From contig CAJOIE010000001.1 of assembly GCA_905234605.1 (NCBI GenBank), forward strand, positions 310,001-374,000: 64,000 bases of DNA, in the 5' to 3' direction. Positions 1 through 8,768 of this stretch are shown here, piece after piece. The notes below the pieces were generated by a model. That model was given only the letters and a program-made list of their open reading frames with translations. It searched no databases and was not told the origin of the DNA. Within the stretch, counting starts at the first letter, position 1. Each line of letters opens with the position of its first letter. A program made the translations under genes and the position numbers. This DNA comes from an uncultured Bacteroidaceae bacterium (GTDB lineage Bacteria; Bacteroidota; Bacteroidia; Bacteroidales; Bacteroidaceae).

Positions 1-263
1 GCGAGGCACTGACCAAAGCCCGCACGGCCTACGACACCGCTCAGCGCAAGCTCCTGCCCTCAGGGCAGAGCATCATCCAGACAGCTAAAAAGCTCCTGCA
101 GCTTGGTGCCAGGGAGAGCACACGCAACCCCATCCCCGCACTGCTCGACGTGGACGAGGTTGCTGCCATCGATGCCACTGCGGCCGGCACACCGACGGCA
201 CCTGTGGCATCGGTCAATGCTACTCCGGCTGCAGAAGCTTCTGCACCTCTGCCTCAGCCTTAG
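1..263 (+). CDS. rmuC: DNA recombination protein RmuC, C-terminal fragment
   Basis: Only the last 87 codons lie in the window (frame from base 3, stop TAG at 261-263). The visible part reads AYDTAQRKLLPSGQSII followed by AKKLLQLGAR, which fits the conserved C-terminal helix of RmuC (a helix with a lysine/leucine-rich 'KLLxLGA' end). The last 40 or so residues are an Ala/Pro/Thr-rich low-complexity tail. RmuC proteins are coiled-coil, nuclease-fold proteins thought to limit recombination between short inverted repeats. The gene converges on xseB and their ends overlap by about 44 bases. Identification rests on this short piece, so it is good but not certain. Confidence 0.7.
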   Translation, partial: EALTKARTAYDTAQRKLLPSGQSIIQTAKKLLQLGARESTRNPIPALLDVDEVAAIDATAAGTPTAPVASVNATPAAEASAPLPQP

Positions 264-411
264 TGAGCTTGTCGCGGCAGAAGGCCAGCAACTGCTGTGC
301 TTCCTTGAGGTCGGCCGTCAGGCGGTCGATGGTCACGTCGCCGTCCTCCATGCTCTTGGCTATCTGCTCTAAGCGCAGGATGGCCTTGTCGTAGGTCTGT
401 TCCGTTTTCAT
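220..411 (-). CDS. xseB: Exodeoxyribonuclease VII small subunit
   Basis: XseB is the small helical subunit that wraps around XseA to form exonuclease VII, which degrades single-stranded DNA from both ends. The 63-residue product starting MKTEQTYDKAI contains the family pattern: an alkaline-acidic helix, 'LEQIAKSMEDGDVTIDRL', then a long heptad helix. I chose the ATG at 409-411; an in-frame ATG at 430-432 would add seven residues (MQEANET). It follows xseA on the same strand with a 44-base gap, so the two are co-transcribed. The 3' end runs into the end of rmuC on the other strand. Confidence 0.9.
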   Translation of the reverse strand: MKTEQTYDKAILRLEQIAKSMEDGDVTIDRLTADLKEAQQLLAFCRDKLTKAEAEVQKLLQPE

Positions 412-455
412 TGTCTCATTCGCTTCTTGCATGTTTCTGCGCTGTTGTCCCTTTA

Positions 456-1727
456 TTATCCGTTTTCTGTCACCGTGGAACGCAGTGTGCCGGTGGCAAG
501 GCGCGTGGTGAGCACATCGCCAAGGCGCACGCAGCCGGCCGTGCGGAGCAGTCGGCCGTCGGCCGTATATGTGAGCGAGTAGCCTCGCTCCAACTGACGC
601 TGCGGGTCGAGGGCAGCGAGCCGCTGGGCAAGCATGCGCAGGCGGAAGTCGTGCTGCATGAGCAATTGGCGGAGCGCGGTGTGCAGCCGCTGCTCGGTGC
701 GGTCCAGGGCATTGAGGCCCGCATTGAGGCGTCGTTGCGGCAGCATGGCCATCTGGCTGGCAAGCACGTCGAGGCGATGTCGATGCTGCTGGCAGATGGC
801 AGCCACGGCACGCGGCAGCAGGTCGGCAACGGCTTCCACACGGGCCAGCTGCTCCACCTGGTGCTGTAGTATGAAGGCGGCTGCTGCCGTGGGAGTCTTG
901 ACAGATGTGTGCGCCACAAAGTCGAGGGCTGTCTGGTCGCGCTCGTGGCCTATGCCCACTATGACGGGCAGTGGCATCTGTGTGATGGTGTAGGCCAGGG
1001 TGTAGTCGTCGAAGTCGGAGAGGTCGCTGGTGGCACCGCCGCCGCGAATGATGACCACACAGTCCCAGTCGCGGCCGCACTCGATGATGTCGGCCAGTGC
1101 GCGTGCCACGCTCGGTCCCGTCTGCTCGCCCTGCATATATGCCTGGAAGAGCTCTACGGTGAAGGCCAGCCCATAGCCGTTGTGCAGCAGCTGGTCGCAG
1201 AAGTCGCCGTAGCCTGCTGCCGTGCCCGACGACACCACGGCAATGCGCTTGAGCAGCGTGGGCAGCGGGAGACCTTTATTGTCGGCCAGCACCCCCTCGC
1301 GCTCCAGACGGCCGAGTATCTGGCGACGGCGCTGCGCCATGTCGCCGAGAGTGTAGGCAGGGTCTATGTCGGTGACGTTGAGCGAGTAGCCATACACCTC
1401 ATGGAAGGTCACACGTGCCTTGAGGCGCACTTGCAGGCCGGCGCGCAGACGCTCGCCGGTGGCTTTGGCAAAGGTTGCCGCCACGTTGCGGTAGCGGTTG
1501 GCCCAGATGGTGGCACGGGCGCGTGCCACGAAGCTGTGGCCGTCGAGGTCCTTCTGCACGAGCTCCATGTAGCAGTGGCCGTTGGTGGCTACCGAGCACT
1601 CGGCAATCTCGGCCTGCACCCACACGGGCGTGGCAAACACGTCCTCGAGGTACTGGCGGATGCCGCTGTTGATGTCGTAGAGGGTAAAGGTGCGGTCCAA
1701 GGGGTGAGGTGATAGTGCCTGCGGCAC
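456..1727 (-). CDS. xseA: Exodeoxyribonuclease VII large subunit
   Basis: This 423-residue protein is the catalytic subunit of exonuclease VII. The N-terminal OB-fold DNA-binding domain spans roughly residues 13-115 (from 'FTLYDINSGIRQYLEDVF', with 'VWVQAEIAECSVATNGHCYMEL'). The central catalytic domain follows, with 'IAVVSSGTAAGYGDFCDQL' and the glycine-rich 'VVIIRGGGATSDLSDFDD' and 'VIVGIGHERDQTALDFVAH' blocks typical of the family. A helical C-terminal region ends in 'RGYSLTYTADGR'. Length is close to normal for XseA. It is first in a two-gene operon with xseB. Confidence 0.95.
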   Translation of the reverse strand: MPQALSPHPLDRTFTLYDINSGIRQYLEDVFATPVWVQAEIAECSVATNGHCYMELVQKDLDGHSFVARARATIWANRYRNVAATFAKATGERLRAGLQVRLKARVTFHEVYGYSLNVTDIDPAYTLGDMAQRRRQILGRLEREGVLADNKGLPLPTLLKRIAVVSSGTAAGYGDFCDQLLHNGYGLAFTVELFQAYMQGEQTGPSVARALADIIECGRDWDCVVIIRGGGATSDLSDFDDYTLAYTITQMPLPVIVGIGHERDQTALDFVAHTSVKTPTAAAAFILQHQVEQLARVEAVADLLPRAVAAICQQHRHRLDVLASQMAMLPQRRLNAGLNALDRTEQRLHTALRQLLMQHDFRLRMLAQRLAALDPQRQLERGYSLTYTADGRLLRTAGCVRLGDVLTTRLATGTLRSTVTENG

Positions 1728-1784
1728 TGTTATGCGGTTAGAGGTGATGGTGGCTGCGACACGGGGTGCTGTCGGAAGCTAAGG

Positions 1785-1792
1785 CAAAGATA
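1785..1792 (-). promoter_or_regulatory. Candidate -7 element for xseAB
   Basis: The minus strand reads TATCTTTG here, matching the Bacteroidetes -7 consensus TAnnTTTG, about 57 bases upstream of the xseA start. No clear TTTG partner is seen about 20 bases further upstream, so this is a partial match only. Confidence 0.4.
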
Positions 1793-1859
1793 ATGAACAA
1801 TGACTATTGGCAGGTGACATTGTTGAGGTGAAAGTTGAGTGTTCTTGCCAAATGCTTCT

Positions 1860-1867
1860 TACCTTTG
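1860..1867 (+). promoter_or_regulatory. Candidate -7 element for the outer-membrane barrel gene
   Basis: TACCTTTG matches the Bacteroidetes -7 element exactly and lies about 47 bases before the chosen start at 1915. The upstream partner is imperfect (GTTG at 1834-1837, spacer 22). This supports the start at 1915 over the more upstream in-frame ATGs at 1807 and 1852, which would lie at or before the promoter. Confidence 0.5.
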
Positions 1868-1914
1868 CCTTGCTTATCACCGTGCCGCTGGCACTCTCAC
1901 CTATAAGAACCCAC

Positions 1915-3186
1915 ATGCCACTCCGCCACATAGCAGCCATCTGCCTCACCGTGTGCGCCCTTGCGGCAGCAGCCCAGGAGGCACCACGCAATTTCGCCAT
2001 CGATGCCCAGCTACGCACCCGCGCCGAATACGACAACGGTGTCTACACGCCGCGCGCCAAGCATGAGAGCGCGGTGATTGGCGCGGGAGAGCGCACTCGC
2101 CTGAGCCTGGACTACCGTCAGGACCGCATGCAGCTGCACGCCGCAGCCCAGCACACGGGCATGTGGGGGCAGGGAGGCCTGGACGGCACTGCCGAGCAGG
2201 TGACGCTCAGTGAGGCCTGGGCGCGCATAGCGATGGGCCGGCATGCCTTCGTGCAGGTGGGGCGGCAGGTGCTCTCCTACGACGACGAGCGGCTGCTCGG
2301 TGCTTCCGACTGGAGCCAGACAGGCGCGTCGCACGATGCACTGCGTGTCGGCTATGAGGGCGGTGCCACACGTGTGCACGCCATTCTGGCACAGAACCGC
2401 TCCCGCGAGCATACACGCATGGCCTACTATGCAGGTGCCATGCCCTACAAGTCGATGCAGGCACTATGGCTGCATCACGCCTTCGGGAGCCTGCCGCTGC
2501 ACGCTTCGCTCATGGCCATCAACCTCGGCCGCGAGGGCGGTTCGGTGCTGGCCCCGCACACGCGCTACATGCAGACATGGGGCACACACCTCGGCTACAA
2601 CAGCACGGACTGGGACGCACACCTCGCAGCATACGTGCAGACAGGGCGCAACACGCTCAACGTGAGCACCAACGCATTCATGGTCAGTGCCGGCGGCACC
2701 TACAGGCTCAACGCAACGACCTCGCTGCGTGCATCCTACGACTACATGAGCGGCAACGACGGCCGCAACATCAACGAGCACGCCTTCGACCCGCTCTATG
2801 GCACATCGCACCGCTTCTTCGGGGCCATGGACTACTTCCGCGGCCGCGTGGAGTGTGGACTGCAAGACGTGCACATCGGCACCACCGCTACCGTGCACCG
2901 GCTCACTCCCGAGTGGCAACTCGCACTGCCTGTCAGCGTCAGCCTCGACTACCACTACATCCTGGCCGCAGAGAGCTATGCCGGCATCAGCAGAGGCCTT
3001 GGCCACGAGATAGACCTGCAGTTCTCGTGCTCCCCGGCCACCGACATCACCATCAGCGGCGGCTACTCCACGATGCTGGGGCTGCGCAGCCTCGACGCCG
3101 TGTGCGGCGGCAGCCACACCTCCTGGCAGGACTGGGCATGGCTGCAGCTCAACATCAGCCCGCGCCTGTTCTTCACGCAATGGTGA
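1915..3186 (+). CDS. Alginate-export-like outer-membrane beta-barrel protein
   Basis: The product (423 residues) begins MPLRHIAAICLTVCALAAAAQ, a clear signal peptide, and the mature part starts 'NFAIDAQLRTRAEYDNG'. That opening and the long run of alternating aromatic/polar strands ('RTRLSLDYRQDRMQLHAAAQ', 'HAFVQVGRQVLSYDDERLLG', 'LHASLMAINL') match the alginate-export/porin-like barrel family common in Bacteroidetes; 'GRQ' followed by 'DDERLLG' is a conserved turn of that family. It ends in an aromatic residue (SPRLFFTQW), as expected for a barrel. The family is named after AlgE, but substrates in Bacteroidetes are mostly unknown and nothing here shows alginate genes. It stands alone, converging on the decarboxylase operon. 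Confidence 0.75.
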   Translation: MPLRHIAAICLTVCALAAAAQEAPRNFAIDAQLRTRAEYDNGVYTPRAKHESAVIGAGERTRLSLDYRQDRMQLHAAAQHTGMWGQGGLDGTAEQVTLSEAWARIAMGRHAFVQVGRQVLSYDDERLLGASDWSQTGASHDALRVGYEGGATRVHAILAQNRSREHTRMAYYAGAMPYKSMQALWLHHAFGSLPLHASLMAINLGREGGSVLAPHTRYMQTWGTHLGYNSTDWDAHLAAYVQTGRNTLNVSTNAFMVSAGGTYRLNATTSLRASYDYMSGNDGRNINEHAFDPLYGTSHRFFGAMDYFRGRVECGLQDVHIGTTATVHRLTPEWQLALPVSVSLDYHYILAAESYAGISRGLGHEIDLQFSCSPATDITISGGYSTMLGLRSLDAVCGGSHTSWQDWAWLQLNISPRLFFTQW

Positions 3187-3246
3187 GGCTACTCGCCTGG
3201 TCATGGCGACACAGGCAGCCCGTCAGACAACCATAGACAACACGAC

Positions 3247-3398
3247 AACACCGTGCAGGGTCTTCGCGCAACACCCTGCACGGTGTTGCGCATTACAGTG
3301 CAGGGTGAATGGCCGCCACCCTGCACAGTGCCGCCACACTACAGTGCACCCGCCATCCTCAGCATGCGAGGGTGGCGGGTGCACGACATTGCAGGGCT
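3247..3398. repeat. TGCA-centred 22-23 bp periodic repeat, array A
   Basis: Near-palindromic units with TGCA cores start at 3254, 3277, 3299, 3322 and 3345 (steps 23, 22, 23, 23); a further core at 3390 is two periods away, with a decayed unit (ATGCGAGGGTGG) between. Examples are ACACCGTGCAGGGT and ACACCCTGCACGGTGT. The array fills the 232-base gap between two convergent genes, so it could act in transcript termination for both, but the rest of the gap shows no classic hairpin plus T-run. Confidence 0.85.
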
Positions 3399-3418
3399 GT
3401 CAGACGACAGATGCGTCC

Positions 3419-4741
3419 TTAGCCAAGAAAACTGAGCAGTATGCCGGCTGCCACAGCCGAGCCGATGACGCCGGCCACGTTGGGACCCATGGCATGCATC
3501 AGCAGGAAGTTGCGCGGGTTGGCCTTGGCACCTTCCATCTGCGACACGCGGGCTGCCATGGGCACGGCACTGACACCGGCCGACCCTATGAGCGGGTTAA
3601 TCTTATCCTTCACGAACAGGTTCATCAGCTTGGCAAGCAGCACACCGCCGGCACTGCCGAAGCTGAAGGCCACAATGCCCACAATGAGGATGCCTATGGT
3701 CTGCCAGTTGAGGAAAGCCTCGGCCGAGGCCGTGGCACCGACAGTGGTGCCGAGGAAGATGACCACGATGTTGTTAAGCTCGTTCTGGGCTGCCTTGCTC
3801 AGGCGATCCACGACGCCGCTCTCCTTCATCAGGTTGCCAAGCATGAGGCAGCCTATCAGCGTGGCGGCACTCGGGAGGATGAGGCTCACGATGATGGTCA
3901 CGATGATGGGGAAAAGGATCTTCTCGCGCTTCGACACCTCGCGCAGCTGCTTCATCTGTATCTCACGCTCCTTCTTGGTGGTGAGCGCACGCATGATGGG
4001 CGGCTGTATCACCGGCACCAGAGCCATGTAGCTGTAGGCAGCCACGGCTATGGGACCCAGCAGATGGGGTGCCAGCTTGGATGTGAGGAAGATGGCCGTG
4101 GGACCGTCGGCACCGCCGATGATGCCTATGCTGGCAGCCTCGGGGCTGGTGAAGCCCATCAGGTGGGCAACAATAAAGGTGACGAAGATGCCCAGCTGGG
4201 CGGCAGCACCAAGGAGCAGACTCTTGGGGTTGGCAATCAGCGGCCCGAAGTCGGTCATGGCACCCACACCAAGGAAGATGAGGCACGGATAGACGCCCAT
4301 CTTGACACCTATATACAGAATGTCGAGCAGGCCGCCTTCGGCAACCACATGCCTGTAGCTGTGGAAGTAGGGGCTGGAGGGATTGAGGAACTCATCGTTC
4401 CACATTGAGGTGTGGAACAGGCCGGCATCGGGAATGTTGGAGAGCAGCATGCCGAAGGCTATAGGCAGCAGCAGCAGTGGCTCATACTCCTTCTTGATGG
4501 CCAAGTAGAGCAGCAGCGAGGCTATCGCTATCATCACGGCATTCTTCCAGCCATCGCCCACGAAGAACGATGTCAGGGCCATGTCGTTCCAGAACTTGGT
4601 CATGGCCGTGGCAAAGTCGAAGTCCTGCGCACTCGCTGCCACGGGCAGCAGCATGAAGAGGAGCAACAGAGCCAGCCCCCTGCCTTTCCCGCTGAAGGAC
4701 TGGAGGAGGTGAACCCGCAGGTTGTTAAGTATACTATTCAT
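3419..4741 (-). CDS. Na+-pumping decarboxylase beta subunit (membrane)
   Basis: A 440-residue membrane protein of the OadB/MmdB/GcdB family, which takes CO2 from the biotin carrier and couples its release to Na+ export. It has about a dozen hydrophobic segments and the signature stretches '[19 protein letters not shown]' and '[21 protein letters not shown]', which hold Na+-site aspartates in this family. The N-terminal 40 residues include an extra hydrophobic segment ending 'AASAQ', resembling a signal peptide. It is the last gene of the operon mmdA - gamma - biotin carrier - beta. With an mmdA-type alpha subunit, the complex is best read as methylmalonyl-CoA decarboxylase, the energy-conserving step on the way from succinate to propionate. 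Confidence 0.93.
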   Translation of the reverse strand: MNSILNNLRVHLLQSFSGKGRGLALLLLFMLLPVAASAQDFDFATAMTKFWNDMALTSFFVGDGWKNAVMIAIASLLLYLAIKKEYEPLLLLPIAFGMLLSNIPDAGLFHTSMWNDEFLNPSSPYFHSYRHVVAEGGLLDILYIGVKMGVYPCLIFLGVGAMTDFGPLIANPKSLLLGAAAQLGIFVTFIVAHLMGFTSPEAASIGIIGGADGPTAIFLTSKLAPHLLGPIAVAAYSYMALVPVIQPPIMRALTTKKEREIQMKQLREVSKREKILFPIIVTIIVSLILPSAATLIGCLMLGNLMKESGVVDRLSKAAQNELNNIVVIFLGTTVGATASAEAFLNWQTIGILIVGIVAFSFGSAGGVLLAKLMNLFVKDKINPLIGSAGVSAVPMAARVSQMEGAKANPRNFLLMHAMGPNVAGVIGSAVAAGILLSFLG

Positions 4742-4811
4742 CGTACATGGTTTTACTGTTATTCAATGGTGACCACTCCTCCCACGTAAGGGAGGAATGC
4801 GGGCATGCACA

Positions 4812-5534
4812 TCAGCCAAGCTCTACCATTGCCTGGCCGCTCTGCACTTGGTCGCCGACCTTCACGAGCACGGACTTCACCTTGCCTGCAAACTCGGCTG
4901 TGATATTGTTCTCCATCTTCATGGCCTCCATGACCACCACGGTGTCGCCGGCAGCTACATCCTGGCCGACAGCCACCAGCACCTGCTTGATGGTGCCGGG
5001 CAGAGGGGCCTGCACGCTCGATTCCACGGCAGCAGGAGCGGCAGGAGCAGCAGCCGGAGCTGCGGGCTTAGGTGCCGGCGCACCGGCAGGAGCCGTCTTA
5101 GGCACCGACAGACCCTCAAACTCCACCAGGGCATCACCCTGATTGACGCTTGCGCCCACTGTGGCATACACCTTGCGCACGATGCCGTCGGCCTCGGCAG
5201 TGATGCTGTTCTCCATCTTCATGGCCTCCATGGTGACGAGGGTGTCGCCCTTCTTCACCTTGTCGCCCTCCTTGACAAGCACCTTGGTGATGGTGCCAGG
5301 CAGAGGTGCGGCAATGATGTTCGGAGCCACGGGAGCCGCGGCTATGGGCTTGGTGGCAACAGCAGCAGGAGCTGCTGCGTGGCTGACGACGGGGCGCGGG
5401 GCCTGCCGGGTCAGCTCGGGGACTTCGACTGTATAGGTGTTATCGTTGACGGTGACTGCCAGCTTGCCATCTTCCTGAGGCACGACGGTAGCCTTCATTT
5501 CCTTGCCGTCTATACTGAATGTGAATGCTTTCAT
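4812..5534 (-). CDS. Biotin carrier protein with two biotinyl domains
   Basis: This 240-residue protein carries the biotin that shuttles CO2 from the carboxyltransferase to the membrane beta subunit. It has two complete biotinyl domains, each starting 'APLPGTI' and containing EAMKMEN: the biotin-accepting lysines are K106 and K206, exactly 100 residues apart. The domains are joined by an Ala/Pro linker (about 146-172), and a second Ala/Pro linker (about 45-72) follows an N-terminal beta domain ('MKAFTFSIDGKEMKATVV'). Homologues I know from this operon type have a single biotinyl domain and are much shorter, so this is an internal duplication. Position in the operon, between the gamma and beta subunits, supports the role. 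Confidence 0.93.
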   Translation of the reverse strand: MKAFTFSIDGKEMKATVVPQEDGKLAVTVNDNTYTVEVPELTRQAPRPVVSHAAAPAAVATKPIAAAPVAPNIIAAPLPGTITKVLVKEGDKVKKGDTLVTMEAMKMENSITAEADGIVRKVYATVGASVNQGDALVEFEGLSVPKTAPAGAPAPKPAAPAAAPAAPAAVESSVQAPLPGTIKQVLVAVGQDVAAGDTVVVMEAMKMENNITAEFAGKVKSVLVKVGDQVQSGQAMVELG

Positions 5535-5552
5535 TGTGAGTTGTGGGGTAGG

Positions 5553-5885
5553 TTAAAGGGTTTTGTTCAGCTCGGCATGCCATGCCGGATGGTCTGAATG
5601 GTGGATGGTGAGCACGCCGCTCTCGTCGTCGTGACGGCTCTGCATATAAAGATAGACGGCTGCGGCCACGGCAGCATAGGCCGTGTTCTCGGCAATCTCC
5701 TCCTTGTCGATGACATCCTTCACGGCCTCAACTCCGGCCTTGACCGTGTCGCGTGTCGTGCGTGTGACGGTGCTGAAGATGGACAGGACAAAGAACAGCA
5801 CAATGAGTATCACAAATACTGTCCCTATGCCTAAGCCCGTCATGAGCCACACGGTGGACCAATTAGTTGTCAGTAATGTAACCAT
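5553..5885 (-). CDS. Na+-pumping decarboxylase gamma subunit (OadG family)
   Basis: A 110-residue protein with one N-terminal membrane helix (about residues 13-38, 'WLMTGLGIGTVFVILIVLFF') and a charged helical cytoplasmic part. This architecture and the position directly after mmdA and before the biotin carrier match the OadG family, which anchors the peripheral subunits to the membrane beta subunit. The C-terminal part ends 'HHSDHPAWHAELNKTL', a His/Asp-rich stretch. Sequence conservation in this family is weak, so context carries much of the call. Confidence 0.85.
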   Translation of the reverse strand: MVTLLTTNWSTVWLMTGLGIGTVFVILIVLFFVLSIFSTVTRTTRDTVKAGVEAVKDVIDKEEIAENTAYAAVAAAVYLYMQSRHDDESGVLTIHHSDHPAWHAELNKTL

Positions 5886-5897
5886 AGGGCATCTGGA

Positions 5898-7469
5898 TTA
5901 GAGAGGTATGTTGCCATGCTTCTTGGCAGGGTTGGTCTGGCGCTTGTCGGCAAGCTGCGAGAGAGCACGTATGATGCGGAAGCGGGTGTTGCGTGGCTCT
6001 ATGACATCGTCGACATAGCCATACTTGGCGGCGTTGTAGGGGTTGGCGAAGAGGTTGGTGTACTCCTCCTCCTTCTCTGCAATGAACTCCTTCGAGGCTT
6101 CGGGACCCTTCTCCTCCTTGATGGACTTGGCTTCCTTGGCATAGAGCACAGCAGCAGCGCCGGCAGCACCCATCACGGCAATCTCGGCCGAAGGCCATGC
6201 ATAGTTCATGTCGCCGCGCAGCTGCTTGCAGCTCATCACGATGTGTGAGCCGCCATAGCTCTTGCGGAGGGTGACGGTGACCTTGGGCACAGTGCATTCG
6301 CCGTAGGCATAGAGGAGCTTGGCACCGTGCAGGATGACGGCATTGTACTCCTGCCCCGTGCCAGGCAGGAAGCCGGGGACGTCGACGAGGGTCACCAAGG
6401 GGATGTTGAAGGCATCGCAGAAGCGCACGAAACGGGCTGCCTTGCGCGAGGCGTTGCAGTCGAGCACGCCGGCAAGCTGCTTGGGCTGGTTGGCCACGAT
6501 GCCTACGCTCTCGCCGTTGAAACGGGCAAAGCCCACGATGATGTTCTTGGCGAAGTTGGGCTGCACCTCAAAGAACTCTCCGCCGTCGACTATGCTTGCG
6601 ATGACCTCATACATGTCATAAGGCATGTTGGGATTATCGGGGATAATCTCATTGAGGTAGTCGTCGGTGCGGTCGATGGGGTCGGTGCATTCCACACGGG
6701 GTGTCTTCTCAAGATTGTTCTGCGGTATGTAGCTGAGCAGCTGCTTGAGCATGGCCATGGCCTCCTCCTCGGTGGAGGCTGTGAAGTGGGTCACGCCGCT
6801 CTTGGTGGAATGTACGCTTGCGCCGCCGAGCTCCTCCTGTGTGACCACCTCGCCAAGCACAGTCTTGACCACGGCAGGCCCCGTGAGGAACATGTAGCTC
6901 GTGCCCTCCATCATAAGGGTGAAGTCGGTGAGGGCGGGGCTGTAGACGGCACCACCTGCGCATGGGCCGAAGATGCCGCTGATTTGTGGTATCACGCCCG
7001 AGGCCATGATGTTGCGCTGGAATATCTCGCTATATCCAGCCAGGGCGTTGATGCCCTCCTGGATGCGTGCTCCGCCCGAGTCGTTGAGACCGATGACGGG
7101 TGCGCCCACCTTCATGGCAGCGTCCATCACCTTGCATATCTTCTGGGCCATGGTCTCGGAGAGAGAGCCTGCGTTGACGGTGAAGTCCTGCGCGAAGACA
7201 TAGACAAGGCGACCAGCTATCGTGCCGTAGCCTGTCACCACGCCGTCGCCTGCATACTGTTTCTTCTCCATACCGAAGTTGTGACAACGGTGTGTGACGA
7301 ACATGTCCATCTCTTCGAAGCTGCCTTCATCGAGCAGCATGGCTATGCGCTCGCGGGCTGTGTACTTGCCACGCTCATGCTGCTTGTCTATGGCCTTCTG
7401 GCCGCCTCCCAACCGAGCCTTGGCGCGAAGCTCTATAAGCTCTTGGATTTTCTCTGTCTGCTTGCTCAT
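5898..7469 (-). CDS. mmdA: Methylmalonyl-CoA decarboxylase alpha subunit (carboxyltransferase)
   Basis: This 523-residue acyl-CoA carboxyltransferase moves the carboxyl group from methylmalonyl-CoA to the biotin carrier. Full-length features are present: N-terminal helices ('[19 protein letters not shown]'), the first crotonase-like half with '[19 protein letters not shown]' and '[16 protein letters not shown]', and the second half with '[18 protein letters not shown]' and '[17 protein letters not shown]'. The same family includes propionyl-CoA carboxylase beta chains; the downstream gamma, biotin and beta genes favour the Na+-pumping decarboxylase. It is the first gene of the operon and has a good promoter just upstream (7588-7619). 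Confidence 0.93.
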   Translation of the reverse strand: MSKQTEKIQELIELRAKARLGGGQKAIDKQHERGKYTARERIAMLLDEGSFEEMDMFVTHRCHNFGMEKKQYAGDGVVTGYGTIAGRLVYVFAQDFTVNAGSLSETMAQKICKVMDAAMKVGAPVIGLNDSGGARIQEGINALAGYSEIFQRNIMASGVIPQISGIFGPCAGGAVYSPALTDFTLMMEGTSYMFLTGPAVVKTVLGEVVTQEELGGASVHSTKSGVTHFTASTEEEAMAMLKQLLSYIPQNNLEKTPRVECTDPIDRTDDYLNEIIPDNPNMPYDMYEVIASIVDGGEFFEVQPNFAKNIIVGFARFNGESVGIVANQPKQLAGVLDCNASRKAARFVRFCDAFNIPLVTLVDVPGFLPGTGQEYNAVILHGAKLLYAYGECTVPKVTVTLRKSYGGSHIVMSCKQLRGDMNYAWPSAEIAVMGAAGAAAVLYAKEAKSIKEEKGPEASKEFIAEKEEEYTNLFANPYNAAKYGYVDDVIEPRNTRFRIIRALSQLADKRQTNPAKKHGNIPL

Positions 7470-7587
7470 CTTGAAGCTTTAGTTAATATGTTTAATGGTT
7501 GTGGTTTAAGCATGCCGCGGCTGCAGGTGCATGGTCGGTGACACAAGGGGTGTCTGGAGCGGGCCTGCAGTCACATAAAAATCGGTG

Positions 7588-7619
7588 CAAAGCTACTGAA
7601 AAGCTTGCCGCCAGTCAAA
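7588..7619 (-). promoter_or_regulatory. Bacteroidetes-type promoter for the mmdA operon
   Basis: On the minus strand: TTTG (7616-7619), a 20-base spacer, then TAGCTTTG (7588-7595). This is a full match to TTTG-N19/21-TAnnTTTG, about 120 bases upstream of mmdA. Confidence 0.75.
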
Positions 7620-7636
7620 AAAAACACTCCCTTTTG

Positions 7637-7669
7637 TTTGCCGCCGTATGGCTAAGTGCGTTACCTTTG
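7637..7669 (+). promoter_or_regulatory. Bacteroidetes-type promoter for the nucleotidyltransferase
   Basis: TTTG (7637-7640), a 21-base spacer, then TACCTTTG (7662-7669): a full consensus match about 88 bases before the start codon at 7758. Confidence 0.75.
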
Positions 7670-7757
7670 CCTACAGCTACTCTGAGTGCCGGCAACATGC
7701 ACTCCGCAGCATGTGCGCTCATATCCATCAACACAACCCCTTATAAACTCAACACAC

Positions 7758-8672
7758 ATGAAACCTACTCTCTTCCTCCTTGCAGCAGGCATGGGCAGCC
7801 GCTATGGCGGCCTGAAGCAGCTCGACACCCTCGGCCCCAACGGCGAGACCATCATGGACTACTCCATCTACGATGCCATCCAGGCTGGCTTCGGCAAGAT
7901 AGTGTGGGTTATCCGGCGCGACTTCGAGGAGCAGTTCCGCACACAGGTGCTCTCCAAGTATGAGGGACACATACCCTGCGAGCTGTGCTTCCAGGCTCTC
8001 GACGACCTGCCCGATGGCTTCAGTGTTCCCGAAGGGCGCGTCAAGCCCTGGGGCACCAATCATGCCGTGCTCATGGGCAAGGATGTCATCAAGGAGCCCT
8101 TCTGCGTCATCAACTGCGACGACTTCTACAACCGCGACGCTTTCATGACCATCGGCAAGTTCCTCAGCGAGCTGCCCGAGGGCAGCGAGGGTCGCTATGC
8201 CATGGTGGGCTTCCGCGTGGGCAACACCCTGTCGGAGAATGGCTCGGTGGCCCGTGGCGTGTGCGCCAAGGATGCCAACGACAACTTGCAGACCATCGTG
8301 GAGCGCACCGAGATTGAGCGCATCGACGGTGTCATCTCCTACAAGGACGAGCATGGCACATGGCAGCCTGTGGGCGGCGACAACGTGCCTGTGTCGATGA
8401 ACATGTGGGGCTTCACTCCCGACTACTTCCGCCATTCCGAGGATTTCTTCCGTGCCTTCCTCTCCGACCCCAAGAACATGAGCAACCTCAAGGCCGAGTT
8501 CTTCATCCCGCTCATGGTGGACAAGCTCATTGCCGACGGCACAGCCACCGTCAAGGTGCTCGACACCACGTCGAAGTGGTTCGGCGTGACCTATGCTGCC
8601 GACCGTCCCGACACCGTGGCCCGCATCAAGGCTCTCGTCGACGAGGGCGTGTACCCCTCGCCGCTTTTCTGA
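7758..8672 (+). CDS. Sugar-phosphate nucleotidyltransferase (GT-A fold)
   Basis: A 304-residue enzyme that probably makes an activated NDP-sugar. The N-terminus 'MKPTLFLLAAGMGSRYGGLKQLD' is the nucleotide-binding signature of the NTP-transferase family (LAAGxGxRxGxxK). Further family features are 'PWGTNHAVLMGKDVI' and 'VINCDDFYNRDAF' (metal-binding DD, about residue 120). It resembles the Bacteroidetes group annotated as 'sugar phosphate nucleotidyltransferase/NTP transferase', which is distinct from GalU, RfbA and GlmU; the exact sugar cannot be read from sequence. The start at 7758 is chosen because it begins the conserved domain; the longer in-frame start at 7686 adds unrelated sequence. 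Confidence 0.85.
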   Translation: MKPTLFLLAAGMGSRYGGLKQLDTLGPNGETIMDYSIYDAIQAGFGKIVWVIRRDFEEQFRTQVLSKYEGHIPCELCFQALDDLPDGFSVPEGRVKPWGTNHAVLMGKDVIKEPFCVINCDDFYNRDAFMTIGKFLSELPEGSEGRYAMVGFRVGNTLSENGSVARGVCAKDANDNLQTIVERTEIERIDGVISYKDEHGTWQPVGGDNVPVSMNMWGFTPDYFRHSEDFFRAFLSDPKNMSNLKAEFFIPLMVDKLIADGTATVKVLDTTSKWFGVTYAADRPDTVARIKALVDEGVYPSPLF

Positions 8673-8768
8673 ACCATGCCGCGAGCATAGCTCCATACCG
8701 CCAGCCCCGTGTCACTGCCTTGTGGCTCGGGGCTGAAGCTTTCCGCACACATCAACACCTCCACACAC

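Larger units (their letters stand above)
7470..7757. other. Divergent intergenic region with two promoters
   Basis: This 288-base region separates the decarboxylase operon (leftward) from the nucleotidyltransferase (rightward). It holds one Bacteroidetes-type promoter for each direction, with the -33 boxes within 20 bases of each other (7616-7619 and 7637-7640), so a single regulator could affect both. I see no riboswitch-like structure or TGCA array here. Confidence 0.6.
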
